Shown here: piece after piece, positions 1-6,625 of the stretch
How the letters are laid out: every line of letters begins with the position of its first letter
Position numbering within the stretch: the stretch's first letter is position 1
DNA from: Rhodoferax sp. UBA4409
GTDB lineage: Bacteria; Pseudomonadota; Gammaproteobacteria; Burkholderiales; Burkholderiaceae_C
Assembly (NCBI GenBank): GCA_002390825.1
Contig: DGQR01000103.1
Coordinates: 1 to 12,681, forward strand
Length of the DNA stretch: 12,681 bases
Direction: 5' to 3'
Position numbers and translations under genes: made by a program
Notes under the pieces: generated by a model
What the model saw: only the letters and a program-made list of their open reading frames with translations
What the model was told of the DNA's origin: nothing
Databases searched by the model: none

Positions 1-35
1 ACTTATGCAGACCTTCCCTAGGGGACGATTACCGA

Positions 36-1997
36 TCACGGCTTAGGTTTAGTCTGAGAGATTTTGTCCTTTAAACATTTCTCTGCTTTTTGGAATTCAG
101 TGAGTGCGTCTTTCATGCCTATATTTCGTAGCAGATAGTCGTAGGACCCGAAGTTCTTCCAATTCCGGAGGCGATACCAGCGCTCCGCTCCCTTGACACT
201 GTGCAGATCACCCAGCAGCTCCTCCGCTTGTTGCCACTTAGCGTGCGTTGACATCTCTCCAACTAACTTGGCCAGCGCCTGAACAACCACATTGTTTCTG
301 CTTTTGACCATTGCTCTGATGTTCGTGCGGCCCCTGTGGTCCTCAATCAACAGCAATCTGGCACGATCAAATGAAATTACCTTGTTATTAACCAAGTCCC
401 TAATTCCGTCCAGGTAGTTCTTAACCGTGTCGTAATCGCGCCTCTTCAGTGCCCAGTAGAGCCCAGGAGTGCCTTTGCGCGTCTTGGCGGAAACGATCTC
501 GGCGATCTGCTCTTGGCTCAGGCCCAAATCCTTAAGGCCGGACAGGAACTCCTTCACCGCGGAGTGATGGCCGTTCTGCAGTGCCATGTAGAGCCCAGGA
601 GTGCCTTCGCGCCTCTTGGCGGAAACGATCTCGGCGATCTGCTCTTGGCTCAGGCCCAAATCCTTAAGGCCGGACAGGAAATCCTTCACCGCGGAGTGAT
701 GGGCGTTCTGCAGTGCCATGTACAAACCAAACCCCAGTATCTCGAGACCTTTCTTTCCGAACTTCGGCTTCTTTAACCCCAAAATGACCATCACGCGCTG
801 CACTTCCAGGATGTTGTTCGTGGTAAGCGCCTCAGAGAGGCAGAAAACTTGGTTCGGAAGATCTGGATCGACGAAGTGTCCAACACACGTTCTTGCCCAG
901 TCTTTGTCTTCCTTAGGTACAAAGAGACTCAACACGCCCGCACCGTTACAGATTCGCATTCCATGGAAATCAAATTTGTCGAAGTCTAAATCGACAATCT
1001 GTTCAGGAAAAACCTTTAGATGGCTAACATTCGCTGAAACATTTGGTTCGTAGAGACCCAGATAGATCCTCCCATCGACCAGGTGCTTAAGAAAAACCCT
1101 CATCGCATGAGAGCCACCCCTGGTATGGAACGTGACTGAAAACGACTGTTCTTTGCCGGGCTCCAATCGTTGCGCAAGTCGGTTCATGAGTTTACCGAAG
1201 TTACCTGGACTGAAGATGATCGAGGTGAATTCACTCCGCTTTGAAAGCTTTTCCAGATTATCGTATGTGAACTTATTCACATTCTTATTCTTGATGTTGA
1301 TGAGGAAATCCTTCGTATCTTTCTGTGCTGCCTGCTCCAAATGCCTGCATACCATGGGTTCTTTACTTCCAGGTGGAACGAGCTTACAGTTGAAGTTATC
1401 CAGGGAGTATTTTTGCTTATTGCTAAAAAAGGGATAGCCTATTTTAAAAGCATCTGGGCCTTCTCCAAAAGTCTTGCGACTATATGCGCTATCCCTGTGG
1501 TGTTTATATTTTTTATTTCCCCAGTATGTATCGGTTTGTTTTTTGCGTTTCTCGAGGAAGTCAGTGACTCCTTTGGAAAGCCCCGAACGGTCCTGAATGG
1601 GAAATCCAGCATTGAGGAAACATTGGGCCAAACTGAGCTGCGCGCTCTCCAAAATATTCGGGTTGGCATCCAACAGTGTCAAGGTCTCTGTGCGGAGTTT
1701 TTGGTGAGCCCATAGCAGTGAACCGATCGCCTGGGGGCGGCTTTCGGAAAACCGAAGGCAAAGATCTGCTATACTATTCAATTCAGTGTCTGGGACTTCG
1801 AGAGCTTCGAGTTGGGCCAGTTCGCTTTTGTTGATCAGTTCTTCTAGTTTTTGGTGATAGCTCGGGTCTTCCAGTCCGCCCAGTCCGATTTCGAGCATGT
1901 CCTGTATGATCTGTTGGTTTTTCGGTTGGGTGTCACCTGGAAAATAGGTTGTTTTGCGCAATTTAAAATTAAAATTGAATTCAGTAAAATTAGGCAT
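36..1997 (-). CDS. Putative EspL/OspD3 (ShET2)-like cysteine protease effector with ankyrin-like C-terminal repeats
   Basis: The start chosen is the ATG at 1997 (653 aa), because GGAG at 2003-2006 lies 5 bases upstream; the frame also opens from a TTG at 2036, which has no ribosome site. Numbering from this ATG, Cys217 lies in VCRHLE, His297 in GGSHAMRV and Glu317 in LYEPN. In enteropathogenic E. coli EspL the triad is Cys47, His131, Asp153; the spacings here (80 and 20) are close to EspL (84 and 22), and CRHL, SHAM and Y(D/E)PN recall the ShET2 N-terminal family. About 200 residues precede the protease-like part and match nothing I recognise. Residues 427-514 are two 44-residue repeats containing GTPGLY and ALQN, followed by a diverged third; such ankyrin-like tails occur in EspL/OspD relatives. 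There is no signal peptide or membrane segment. Base composition is more AT-rich than in the RTX operon, suggesting transfer. Family call is by recognition only. Known relatives act inside host cells, so a host-directed effector is inferred. Confidence 0.65.
   Translation of the reverse strand: MPNFTEFNFNFKLRKTTYFPGDTQPKNQQIIQDMLEIGLGGLEDPSYHQKLEELINKSELAQLEALEVPDTELNSIADLCLRFSESRPQAIGSLLWAHQKLRTETLTLLDANPNILESAQLSLAQCFLNAGFPIQDRSGLSKGVTDFLEKRKKQTDTYWGNKKYKHHRDSAYSRKTFGEGPDAFKIGYPFFSNKQKYSLDNFNCKLVPPGSKEPMVCRHLEQAAQKDTKDFLINIKNKNVNKFTYDNLEKLSKRSEFTSIIFSPGNFGKLMNRLAQRLEPGKEQSFSVTFHTRGGSHAMRVFLKHLVDGRIYLGLYEPNVSANVSHLKVFPEQIVDLDFDKFDFHGMRICNGAGVLSLFVPKEDKDWARTCVGHFVDPDLPNQVFCLSEALTTNNILEVQRVMVILGLKKPKFGKKGLEILGFGLYMALQNAHHSAVKDFLSGLKDLGLSQEQIAEIVSAKRREGTPGLYMALQNGHHSAVKEFLSGLKDLGLSQEQIAEIVSAKTRKGTPGLYWALKRRDYDTVKNYLDGIRDLVNNKVISFDRARLLLIEDHRGRTNIRAMVKSRNNVVVQALAKLVGEMSTHAKWQQAEELLGDLHSVKGAERWYRLRNWKNFGSYDYLLRNIGMKDALTEFQKAEKCLKDKISQTKPKP
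456..719 (-). repeat. Two tandem 132-bp coding repeats (44 aa each) in the effector-like gene
   Basis: Units 456-587 and 588-719 align over 132 bases with only four differences by eye. Each encodes a 44-residue ankyrin-like unit running from MALQN to GTPGLY. A third, strongly diverged unit follows at lower coordinates (WALKRRDYDTVKNYL). All four base differences change the amino acid (Gly/Ala, Glu/Asp, Thr/Arg, Lys/Glu). Confidence 0.95.
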
Positions 1998-2002
1998 AGA
2001 AT

Positions 2003-2006
2003 CTCC
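2003..2006 (-). promoter_or_regulatory. Ribosome binding site that sets the effector start
   Basis: The minus strand reads GGAG, then five bases, then ATG at 1997. It favours this ATG over the in-frame TTG at 2036. No convincing sigma-70 promoter was found further upstream. Confidence 0.7.
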
Positions 2007-2036
2007 ATTTGATTTAGTCCGGGGCAAGAGATGCAA

Positions 2037-2575
2037 CTTCGCCTGCGGTCGTCTTTTCTGACGCAGCCAGCGTCAATCGATTCATGTGTTAACAATCAGC
2101 TGAAAAGTCCAGCACCGTGCGGCGTCGTTATTGAGTGAGCGGTACCTGTGAAAAAGTTCTGTCGCAATAACAAATTTCCCCAGTCGCCGAAAAATCAAAG
2201 TTCAGCAGAACCGTCCTCGGCAGCGGCCTGCCTCCTAAAAGCTTCATTAGCGTACCTGCACCAACCCATTGAGGTTTTGGTGGTTATTTGATGCGAAGAA
2301 GCGTTCCTCGGGGTGCGGGTGCATATTCCGGACTCGGGGAAGATAGTTCACGGCCATGCGATTGAACCGTTTCCAGGTTATCGGTCTTCGTTGACTTCGT
2401 CGTAGTAATGAATGCATGCCGCCATGCGCGGCACGCTTCACTATGCTTGTGCGGCAGGGTTATGGCTTTTGGCCTTGCCTGCCTCCCCCCGTGCCCAACT
2501 TGGCTTCACCTCCAGGCAGTCCAAGTTTGACGCCGCACCCCCGCTGTATCAAATCGAGACTGCGTTTGACACCAC
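2037..2575. other. Long intergenic region with a mobile-element relic
   Basis: About 540 bases separate the effector-like gene from the hydrolase gene. The only recognisable content is the maturase tail at 2247-2441 and, just downstream of its stop on the minus strand, a short perfect hairpin (five-base arms GGCAG/CTGCC, 2219-2232) followed by GACGGTTCTG (2206-2215), which resembles the 3' arm of a group II intron domain V. A complete domain V could not be folded by eye. The stretch 2442-2575 shows no conserved frame and no clear terminator after the hydrolase stop. Confidence 0.6.
2247..2441 (-). pseudogene. C-terminal remnant of a group II intron reverse transcriptase/maturase
   Basis: The 64-residue frame begins with GTG and has a TAA in frame a few codons upstream, so it cannot be a full gene. 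It contains LLRRSQRRPITWKRF, then YLPRVRN and MHPHPEERF, ending in VQVR. That series (RRSQR, TW.RF, LP..R, HP.PE.RF, short basic end) is the usual C-terminus of bacterial group II intron maturases, just before domains V and VI. No catalytic RT residues (YADD) or X domain are present. The sequence is taken as the 3' end of a decayed intron. The family is recalled from memory of maturase tails; a chance similarity cannot be excluded. Confidence 0.5.
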
Positions 2576-4453
2576 CTAGTCAAATACAAAACCGCTGCTA
2601 AAAAGGGTTTTCTTTTCTTTGGGCTCATTCGCAAATATGGCGATCAGGTGATTTGTGATCGCCGTCTGCGCGGCGGGGATTCCGAGCACGCCACCATGGG
2701 TAGCGGAGTTTCCGCTGTGGAGACTCAATGTGACCTGTGAGCCCTTGGATTGCATCGTAGTTAGCAAGGTTTGGGTACTTGATGGAAGCACGGTCGTGTC
2801 CGCAGCGCCTTGAACCAACAAGGTGTTGCCGGGCAGTTTCATTTGTCCCGGTTCATTGCTATTCAACACACCAGCGACGTAGGCCGTATTGATCGCAGAA
2901 TTGATAACCCCTGTGTAGGCCGCAGGTGTCGCACCATTCGTCACTGCGTAAGTGCCGACATCGTTCGAGATCGAAGTGCTGAACTCCGTAAAGCATTCGG
3001 ATCCCACGTTAGCGTTATAGACAGCCAGCATACGGGGGCCGAACACACTGATTGGCGTCACGGATGACGGCGTGCTCTGGGTTCCCTTGACGACGTAGGC
3101 CGCATAGAAGTTACTGATCCCTACTGCCTCGTAACCTGTGGTGTAGTTCACCGGATTCTGGGAGTTCGTCTGAATGCCTGACCACATGGCATTGAGTGAT
3201 GCCTTCAAATTGGATGCCGGAGCGATGGCAACAGCGCCTTTGTAGGCAAGACTGGCCTCTTGCTTTTTGGCCAATCCCGCAAACTGTGCGCCAGCCAAGG
3301 CTGCATGCCCGCCCTGTGAATGACCCAGCGTAGCCCAGGCTCCGGAGAGTTGTGTTGTCATCAGTTTTTTGGCACCCACTGCAGCCAAAGCCATGGATCG
3401 ACCAGCACTCCCGAGATCGAGATAGGGATGTCCTGCATCGACTCCCATGGCGGTGCTTCCCAAGCCCTCGTAGTCCGGGGCAACTACAACATATCCTTGA
3501 GAAATCAGCTGCGCCACCACACCCGCATATCCCCAGTTTCCTGTGGCCTTCATGGTGACACTGGGGGCGCAGTCTTTGGCAACGCCTACTGTTCCATGCC
3601 CAAACACGACCAGTGGCCAGCCGCCGGGTGGCATGACAGACTTCGGCGTGAACAGCATGGCGCTAGCGTTGATTTGCTTGCCCATGGCGCTGGGCATTTT
3701 GTAGGCAAACAAACGACCCGTTGCCACTGAAGATAACGTGAGCGGCATGTTCAGGGGATTTGCATCCTGAGACTCCAGGGCAATAGATCCGGCTGCGTCT
3801 TGCATCGCCTTGATCGCATCGTGCAGTTTTGTCAGGCGTTCCTGGGGGGTGGTCCCCACAGGCAGGTCCTTTTGCGCCTGCTGAAGTTGTGCTGCGAGTT
3901 GGCGTGCAGCACCATGAACGATGGTGTTTCCGGCCGCCACATGGTCTGCATAAGGGTTGGTGTCTGAGGGCAACCCCAGTTCTTCCAGCACACGCGCTTT
4001 TGCCGTGGCTGTGGACAGGTTGTCTGTTTTGACCTTGCCCACAATCAGCGTGGTGATGGGCGTCACTACTGCTGACTCCGAAGCGGGCGATGCCATGGTG
4101 TATGCCGACTTGCCGGCCGCCAGCAAGGTCAGACCACCGTCATCGGAGTCTTTGGCGGAATCGGAAATCTCGGCGATGACATTCAGTCCTGTGGTATCAA
4201 TGCTGCCGGGAGAGAGTTGGTATTTGCCAGCGCTGTCAGTGGTGGCAGTCGGTTCCCCCGCATCACATACCCCGTTGGAATTGACATCCAGACAAACTTT
4301 GGCGCCTTCAATGTAGCCATCGATAACCGTGCCGGACAGGACGCTCGATGCAGAACTTCCTCCTCCACCGCCACCTCCACCACAGGCGGTCAGTAGTGCG
4401 ACCGCTATAGAGGTCAAAGCGAAGGTTTGGAACTTGGGGATAGAAGAAAACAT
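2576..4453 (-). CDS. Secreted lipoprotein alpha/beta hydrolase (secretory lipase-like)
   Basis: The 625-aa product starts with a lipoprotein signal peptide: a hydrophobic stretch (residues 10-20), then lipobox LLTAC with Cys24 as the lipidated residue, followed by eight glycines, a tether seen in many beta-proteobacterial lipoproteins. Residues 40-95 form a small beta domain with an acidic loop (DVNSNGVCDAGE, 56-67), like Ca-binding or Cna-B/SdrD-type modules. The C-terminal half is an alpha/beta hydrolase: FGHGT (284-288) probable oxyanion region, GHSQGG with nucleophile Ser379, Asp552 in GAADTT and His586 in THGG. This layout matches secretory lipases and related esterases; the substrate is unknown. 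There is no good ribosome site before the ATG at 4453. It lies 72 bases after the ACP gene in the same direction, so it could be the operon's last gene or separate. The charged tail PKEKKTLF at the end looks like an added extension. Confidence 0.8.
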   Translation of the reverse strand: MFSSIPKFQTFALTSIAVALLTACGGGGGGGGSSASSVLSGTVIDGYIEGAKVCLDVNSNGVCDAGEPTATTDSAGKYQLSPGSIDTTGLNVIAEISDSAKDSDDGGLTLLAAGKSAYTMASPASESAVVTPITTLIVGKVKTDNLSTATAKARVLEELGLPSDTNPYADHVAAGNTIVHGAARQLAAQLQQAQKDLPVGTTPQERLTKLHDAIKAMQDAAGSIALESQDANPLNMPLTLSSVATGRLFAYKMPSAMGKQINASAMLFTPKSVMPPGGWPLVVFGHGTVGVAKDCAPSVTMKATGNWGYAGVVAQLISQGYVVVAPDYEGLGSTAMGVDAGHPYLDLGSAGRSMALAAVGAKKLMTTQLSGAWATLGHSQGGHAALAGAQFAGLAKKQEASLAYKGAVAIAPASNLKASLNAMWSGIQTNSQNPVNYTTGYEAVGISNFYAAYVVKGTQSTPSSVTPISVFGPRMLAVYNANVGSECFTEFSTSISNDVGTYAVTNGATPAAYTGVINSAINTAYVAGVLNSNEPGQMKLPGNTLLVQGAADTTVLPSSTQTLLTTMQSKGSQVTLSLHSGNSATHGGVLGIPAAQTAITNHLIAIFANEPKEKKTLFSSGFVFD

Positions 4454-4525
4454 TTTGGTAACTAGGCAATGTGTGTATTGATTTGCTGAAGGTGGTTTCC
4501 AGCAACGAAGGGATGATTTGGTGAC

Positions 4526-4810
4526 TTAGGCGTTTTCTTGAACAGGTGACACCTGCATAGAGCAGAGGATCAGCTCCAAAACGTCTTGGATGGATGCAAG
4601 CTGCACGCCCTGGTCCAAGGGGATGGTCATCTTGAGTTCATCCTCCAGCAGAAAGAACATCTCCGCGAGGTCCAATGAGTCCATCTGCAGGGTCTCAAAG
4701 CGGGTCTGCAAGCTGATGTTTTCGACTGGTTTTTTCAGGCGCTTGGCCAAAGTTTCGCAAATCAGCCTGGCAAGCGCGTCGCGGGTAAGGTTTGTGGACA
4801 TTTCATTCAT
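4526..4810 (-). CDS. Dedicated acyl carrier protein
   Basis: The product (94 aa from the ATG at 4810) is a single carrier-protein domain. Ser45 in the motif MDSLDLAEM is the expected 4'-phosphopantetheine site, followed by an acidic helix (FFLLEDEL), as in type II ACPs. The start is uncertain: ATG 4810 overlaps the end of the ketosynthase gene by 8 bases, while ATG 4801 (91 aa) begins one base after its stop. Either arrangement implies coupled translation; neither has a strong Shine-Dalgarno. An in-frame extension to 4873 lies wholly inside the ketosynthase gene and is unlikely. It differs from housekeeping AcpP-type sequences in lacking the usual GADSLDTVE form. Placed after a ketosynthase and a toxin acyltransferase, it probably carries the acyl group for the RTX protein; this role is inferred from context. 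Confidence 0.85.
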   Translation of the reverse strand: MNEMSTNLTRDALARLICETLAKRLKKPVENISLQTRFETLQMDSLDLAEMFFLLEDELKMTIPLDQGVQLASIQDVLELILCSMQVSPVQENA

Positions 4811-6038
4811 GGGCTTTGAATACGAGAGAAATATTCGTTCCTCCAAAGGCAAAACTATTTGAAAGGCAGACACCTGATAGGGGTAACGCCGTGGCCTTTA
4901 GAGGTGCCTTGAAACGAATTTGGGAGTCCAACTTCTGGACTCCAAAATTCGGGGGGCACTTCTTGAGGCGCAATGCATTGATGGAGAGAATGGCCTCCAT
5001 GGCGCCGGCGGCACCCATCAAGTGTCCTGTAGCTCCCTTGGTAGAACTCACCAAAGCTTGCGTTTTGTCAAACAAAGCGTTGAGTGCTTCGATTTCTGAA
5101 GCGTCACCCGCTTTTGTTCCGGTGGCATGCGCGTTGACATAAGTCACCTCATCCGTCTGGACGCCTGCCTGCTGGAGTGCGGCGTACATGGAACGTAATT
5201 GCGGTTCAGCATGGGGGTGCGTGACGCAGTCAGGATCATTCACCTGGGCATAGCCCAAGCAATGGGCCAGTATCTGGGCACCCCGCGCTTGCGCGTGGCT
5301 CTCACTCTCCAGCACAAGACATGCCGCACCTTCACCTAGCACCAAGCCTTCACGACTTCGCTCAAAGGGTCCGAGCCAAACAGCCTTCGGATCATTGGGA
5401 TTGAGTTTGGCCAACGCACCCAATGACTCCCAAGCTTTCACGACACCCGGAACGATCAAAGCTTCGGAGCCACCCACGATCGCCACGTCGCAACGTCCTT
5501 GGGCAATGGCCAGCATGGCTTCACCAATGGCCACAGCGGAGGAGGCGCACGCATTGGAATAGGTCATCACCGGGCAACTCAGCTTCGCCCATGCCGCAAT
5601 ACTGGCAGCGCTGGCATGGCTCATGGCTTTGGGAACGGTCAAGGGCGACACCCTGCCGGACAGGTCCTGTCTGCCAAGGTACAGACGTTGGTAGGCATCA
5701 TCCAGAGTGGCTGCACCACCGAAGCCGGTACCCCAAGCCAACATCCCGACCCCAAGCGGATCCAAGCCCGCCATCTGTACCGCCTGTTGAGCCGAGAACA
5801 CGGACATTTGGGTCACCCGGTCCGCATCCTCAACCCGTCGGTCAAACTGCCCTTCTGGCAGACCTTGTGGGAGCTTGGCAGCCCAGAGATCCGTCGCACC
5901 CGGGAGTTCACATAGTCGGTGGCGAGAGATGGCCGTTTTACCAGCAAACACCTGAGCAAGGTACTGGACACCCCAACCATACGCAGACACAGCGCCCCAG
6001 CCCGTAACGACGACGGGGCGACTTAACGTGGTACTCAA
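4803..6038 (-). CDS. FabF-like beta-ketoacyl-ACP synthase
   Basis: A 411-aa condensing enzyme of the KAS I/II type, which elongates acyl-ACP with malonyl-ACP. The catalytic set is complete: Cys164 in SNACASSA, His304 in NAHATGT, Lys334 in SSTKGATGH and His339 in the same motif, at positions almost identical to E. coli FabF (Cys163, His303, Lys335, His340). The N-terminal VVVTGWGAVS and C-terminal SNSFAFGGTN are typical. There is no acyltransferase or second domain, so it is a stand-alone type II enzyme. It begins with TTG at 6038, preceded by AGGTAGG (6047-6053) inside the end of the acyltransferase gene, which ends only four bases before it. It overlaps the ACP gene at the other end. Housekeeping fabF normally lies beside acpP and fabG; here it sits in a toxin operon, so a specialised function in toxin acylation is inferred. 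Chain-length preference cannot be read from the sequence. Confidence 0.9.
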   Translation of the reverse strand: MSTTLSRPVVVTGWGAVSAYGWGVQYLAQVFAGKTAISRHRLCELPGATDLWAAKLPQGLPEGQFDRRVEDADRVTQMSVFSAQQAVQMAGLDPLGVGMLAWGTGFGGAATLDDAYQRLYLGRQDLSGRVSPLTVPKAMSHASAASIAAWAKLSCPVMTYSNACASSAVAIGEAMLAIAQGRCDVAIVGGSEALIVPGVVKAWESLGALAKLNPNDPKAVWLGPFERSREGLVLGEGAACLVLESESHAQARGAQILAHCLGYAQVNDPDCVTHPHAEPQLRSMYAALQQAGVQTDEVTYVNAHATGTKAGDASEIEALNALFDKTQALVSSTKGATGHLMGAAGAMEAILSINALRLKKCPPNFGVQKLDSQIRFKAPLKATALPLSGVCLSNSFAFGGTNISLVFKAHE

Positions 6039-6042
6039 GGAA

Positions 6043-6615
6043 TCAACCTACCTGAGCCGGAGTGTTCAACTGCGCTCGATGCTCTGCGCGCTTGGACGCT
6101 CCCTCCAGATCCACGGGAGGGTTCAGGACCGGATCCTGGGCTTTAGCAGTGGCCTGTGCTCCGTGGATGTAGATGATCTGCATCTCATCCGAGCCGGGTT
6201 TCACGCGTAATGCCCGTCCTACCTCGTCTTTGAACAAGCCTTCGCGCAGGTCTTTCATGACCAATGCGCTGTCACCGAAGGGGGCGATCCAGTCCACGAT
6301 CCATCCACGCTCGCCGCTGGTCCAGTCCTTGGGGTTCAGGCTGCGGGGATTGAGCACATAGCCTTCTTCTACTTCCTTGGACATGCGGGCCCAGGCCACG
6401 TAAGCCACGGGCCGTCCGTCGCGCTTATACATACGGCACTGCTTGTGCATCAAGGCCGGCACTACCCACTGAAAGATGCTGGCCATGCGCCAACCCTTGT
6501 GCAACGGAGAGTGCGCCATCAGCCACACGATCTCCCCCAACATCGTCATGTTGGTGGAGTCGGCCTGAACAGCAGGCGCTGCTGCGCCCGCGGTAGTCGC
6601 GGTGTTCTGCGTCAT
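6043..6615 (-). CDS. HlyC-type RTX toxin-activating lysine acyltransferase
   Basis: The product (190 aa from the ATG at 6615) transfers an acyl group from acyl-ACP to internal lysines of an RTX protoxin in the cytoplasm. Diagnostic motifs are MAHSPLHKGW, whose His39 corresponds to catalytic His23 of HlyC, and WIVDWIAPFGD, whose Asp108 corresponds to Asp92 of HlyC. The family is about 165-175 aa; this one has an extra Ala/Thr-rich N-terminus and a longer C-terminal tail. ATG 6615 is preferred because AAGGG lies five bases upstream, overlapping the stop of the RTX gene; a GTG at 6621 sits directly against that site. Position immediately after the RTX gene differs from the classical hlyCABD order, where the acyltransferase comes first. 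The neighbouring RTX protein is the obvious substrate, though its acylated lysines cannot be assigned by eye. Confidence 0.92.
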   Translation of the reverse strand: MTQNTATTAGAAAPAVQADSTNMTMLGEIVWLMAHSPLHKGWRMASIFQWVVPALMHKQCRMYKRDGRPVAYVAWARMSKEVEEGYVLNPRSLNPKDWTSGERGWIVDWIAPFGDSALVMKDLREGLFKDEVGRALRVKPGSDEMQIIYIHGAQATAKAQDPVLNPPVDLEGASKRAEHRAQLNTPAQVG

Positions 6616-6620
6616 AAGCA

Positions 6621-6625
6621 CCCTT
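6621..6625 (-). promoter_or_regulatory. Ribosome binding site of the acyltransferase, overlapping the RTX stop
   Basis: Minus strand TTAAGGG includes the TAA stop of the RTX gene; AAGGG is five bases from ATG 6615. This implies coupled translation of protoxin and activator. Confidence 0.65.

Noticed and set aside
1341..1715. A 124-residue plus-strand frame with hydrophobic segments opposite the effector gene.
   Set aside because: It lies inside the minus-strand coding region that carries the protein upstream of the conserved CRHL motif, has no ribosome site I can see, and resembles no family.
2132..2160. A hrp-box-like pattern upstream of the effector gene: AGAACT, 16 bases, TCACTCA on the minus strand, against GGAACC-N15/16-CCACNNA.
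   Set aside because: Only 8 of 11 defined positions match. Over a few hundred bases and two spacer lengths such a match is not unlikely by chance, and no HrpL or type III genes are in view.
4361..4385. Run of glycine codons after the lipoprotein cysteine as a possible phase-variable tract.
   Set aside because: The codons are mixed rather than a homopolymer or exact short repeat, so slippage is unlikely; such Gly tethers are common in beta-proteobacterial lipoproteins.
4802..4873. An N-terminal extension of the ACP up to 4873 (115 aa).
   Set aside because: It overlaps the conserved ketosynthase C-terminus (FGGTN region) in another frame, and the extra residues do not look like a carrier protein.
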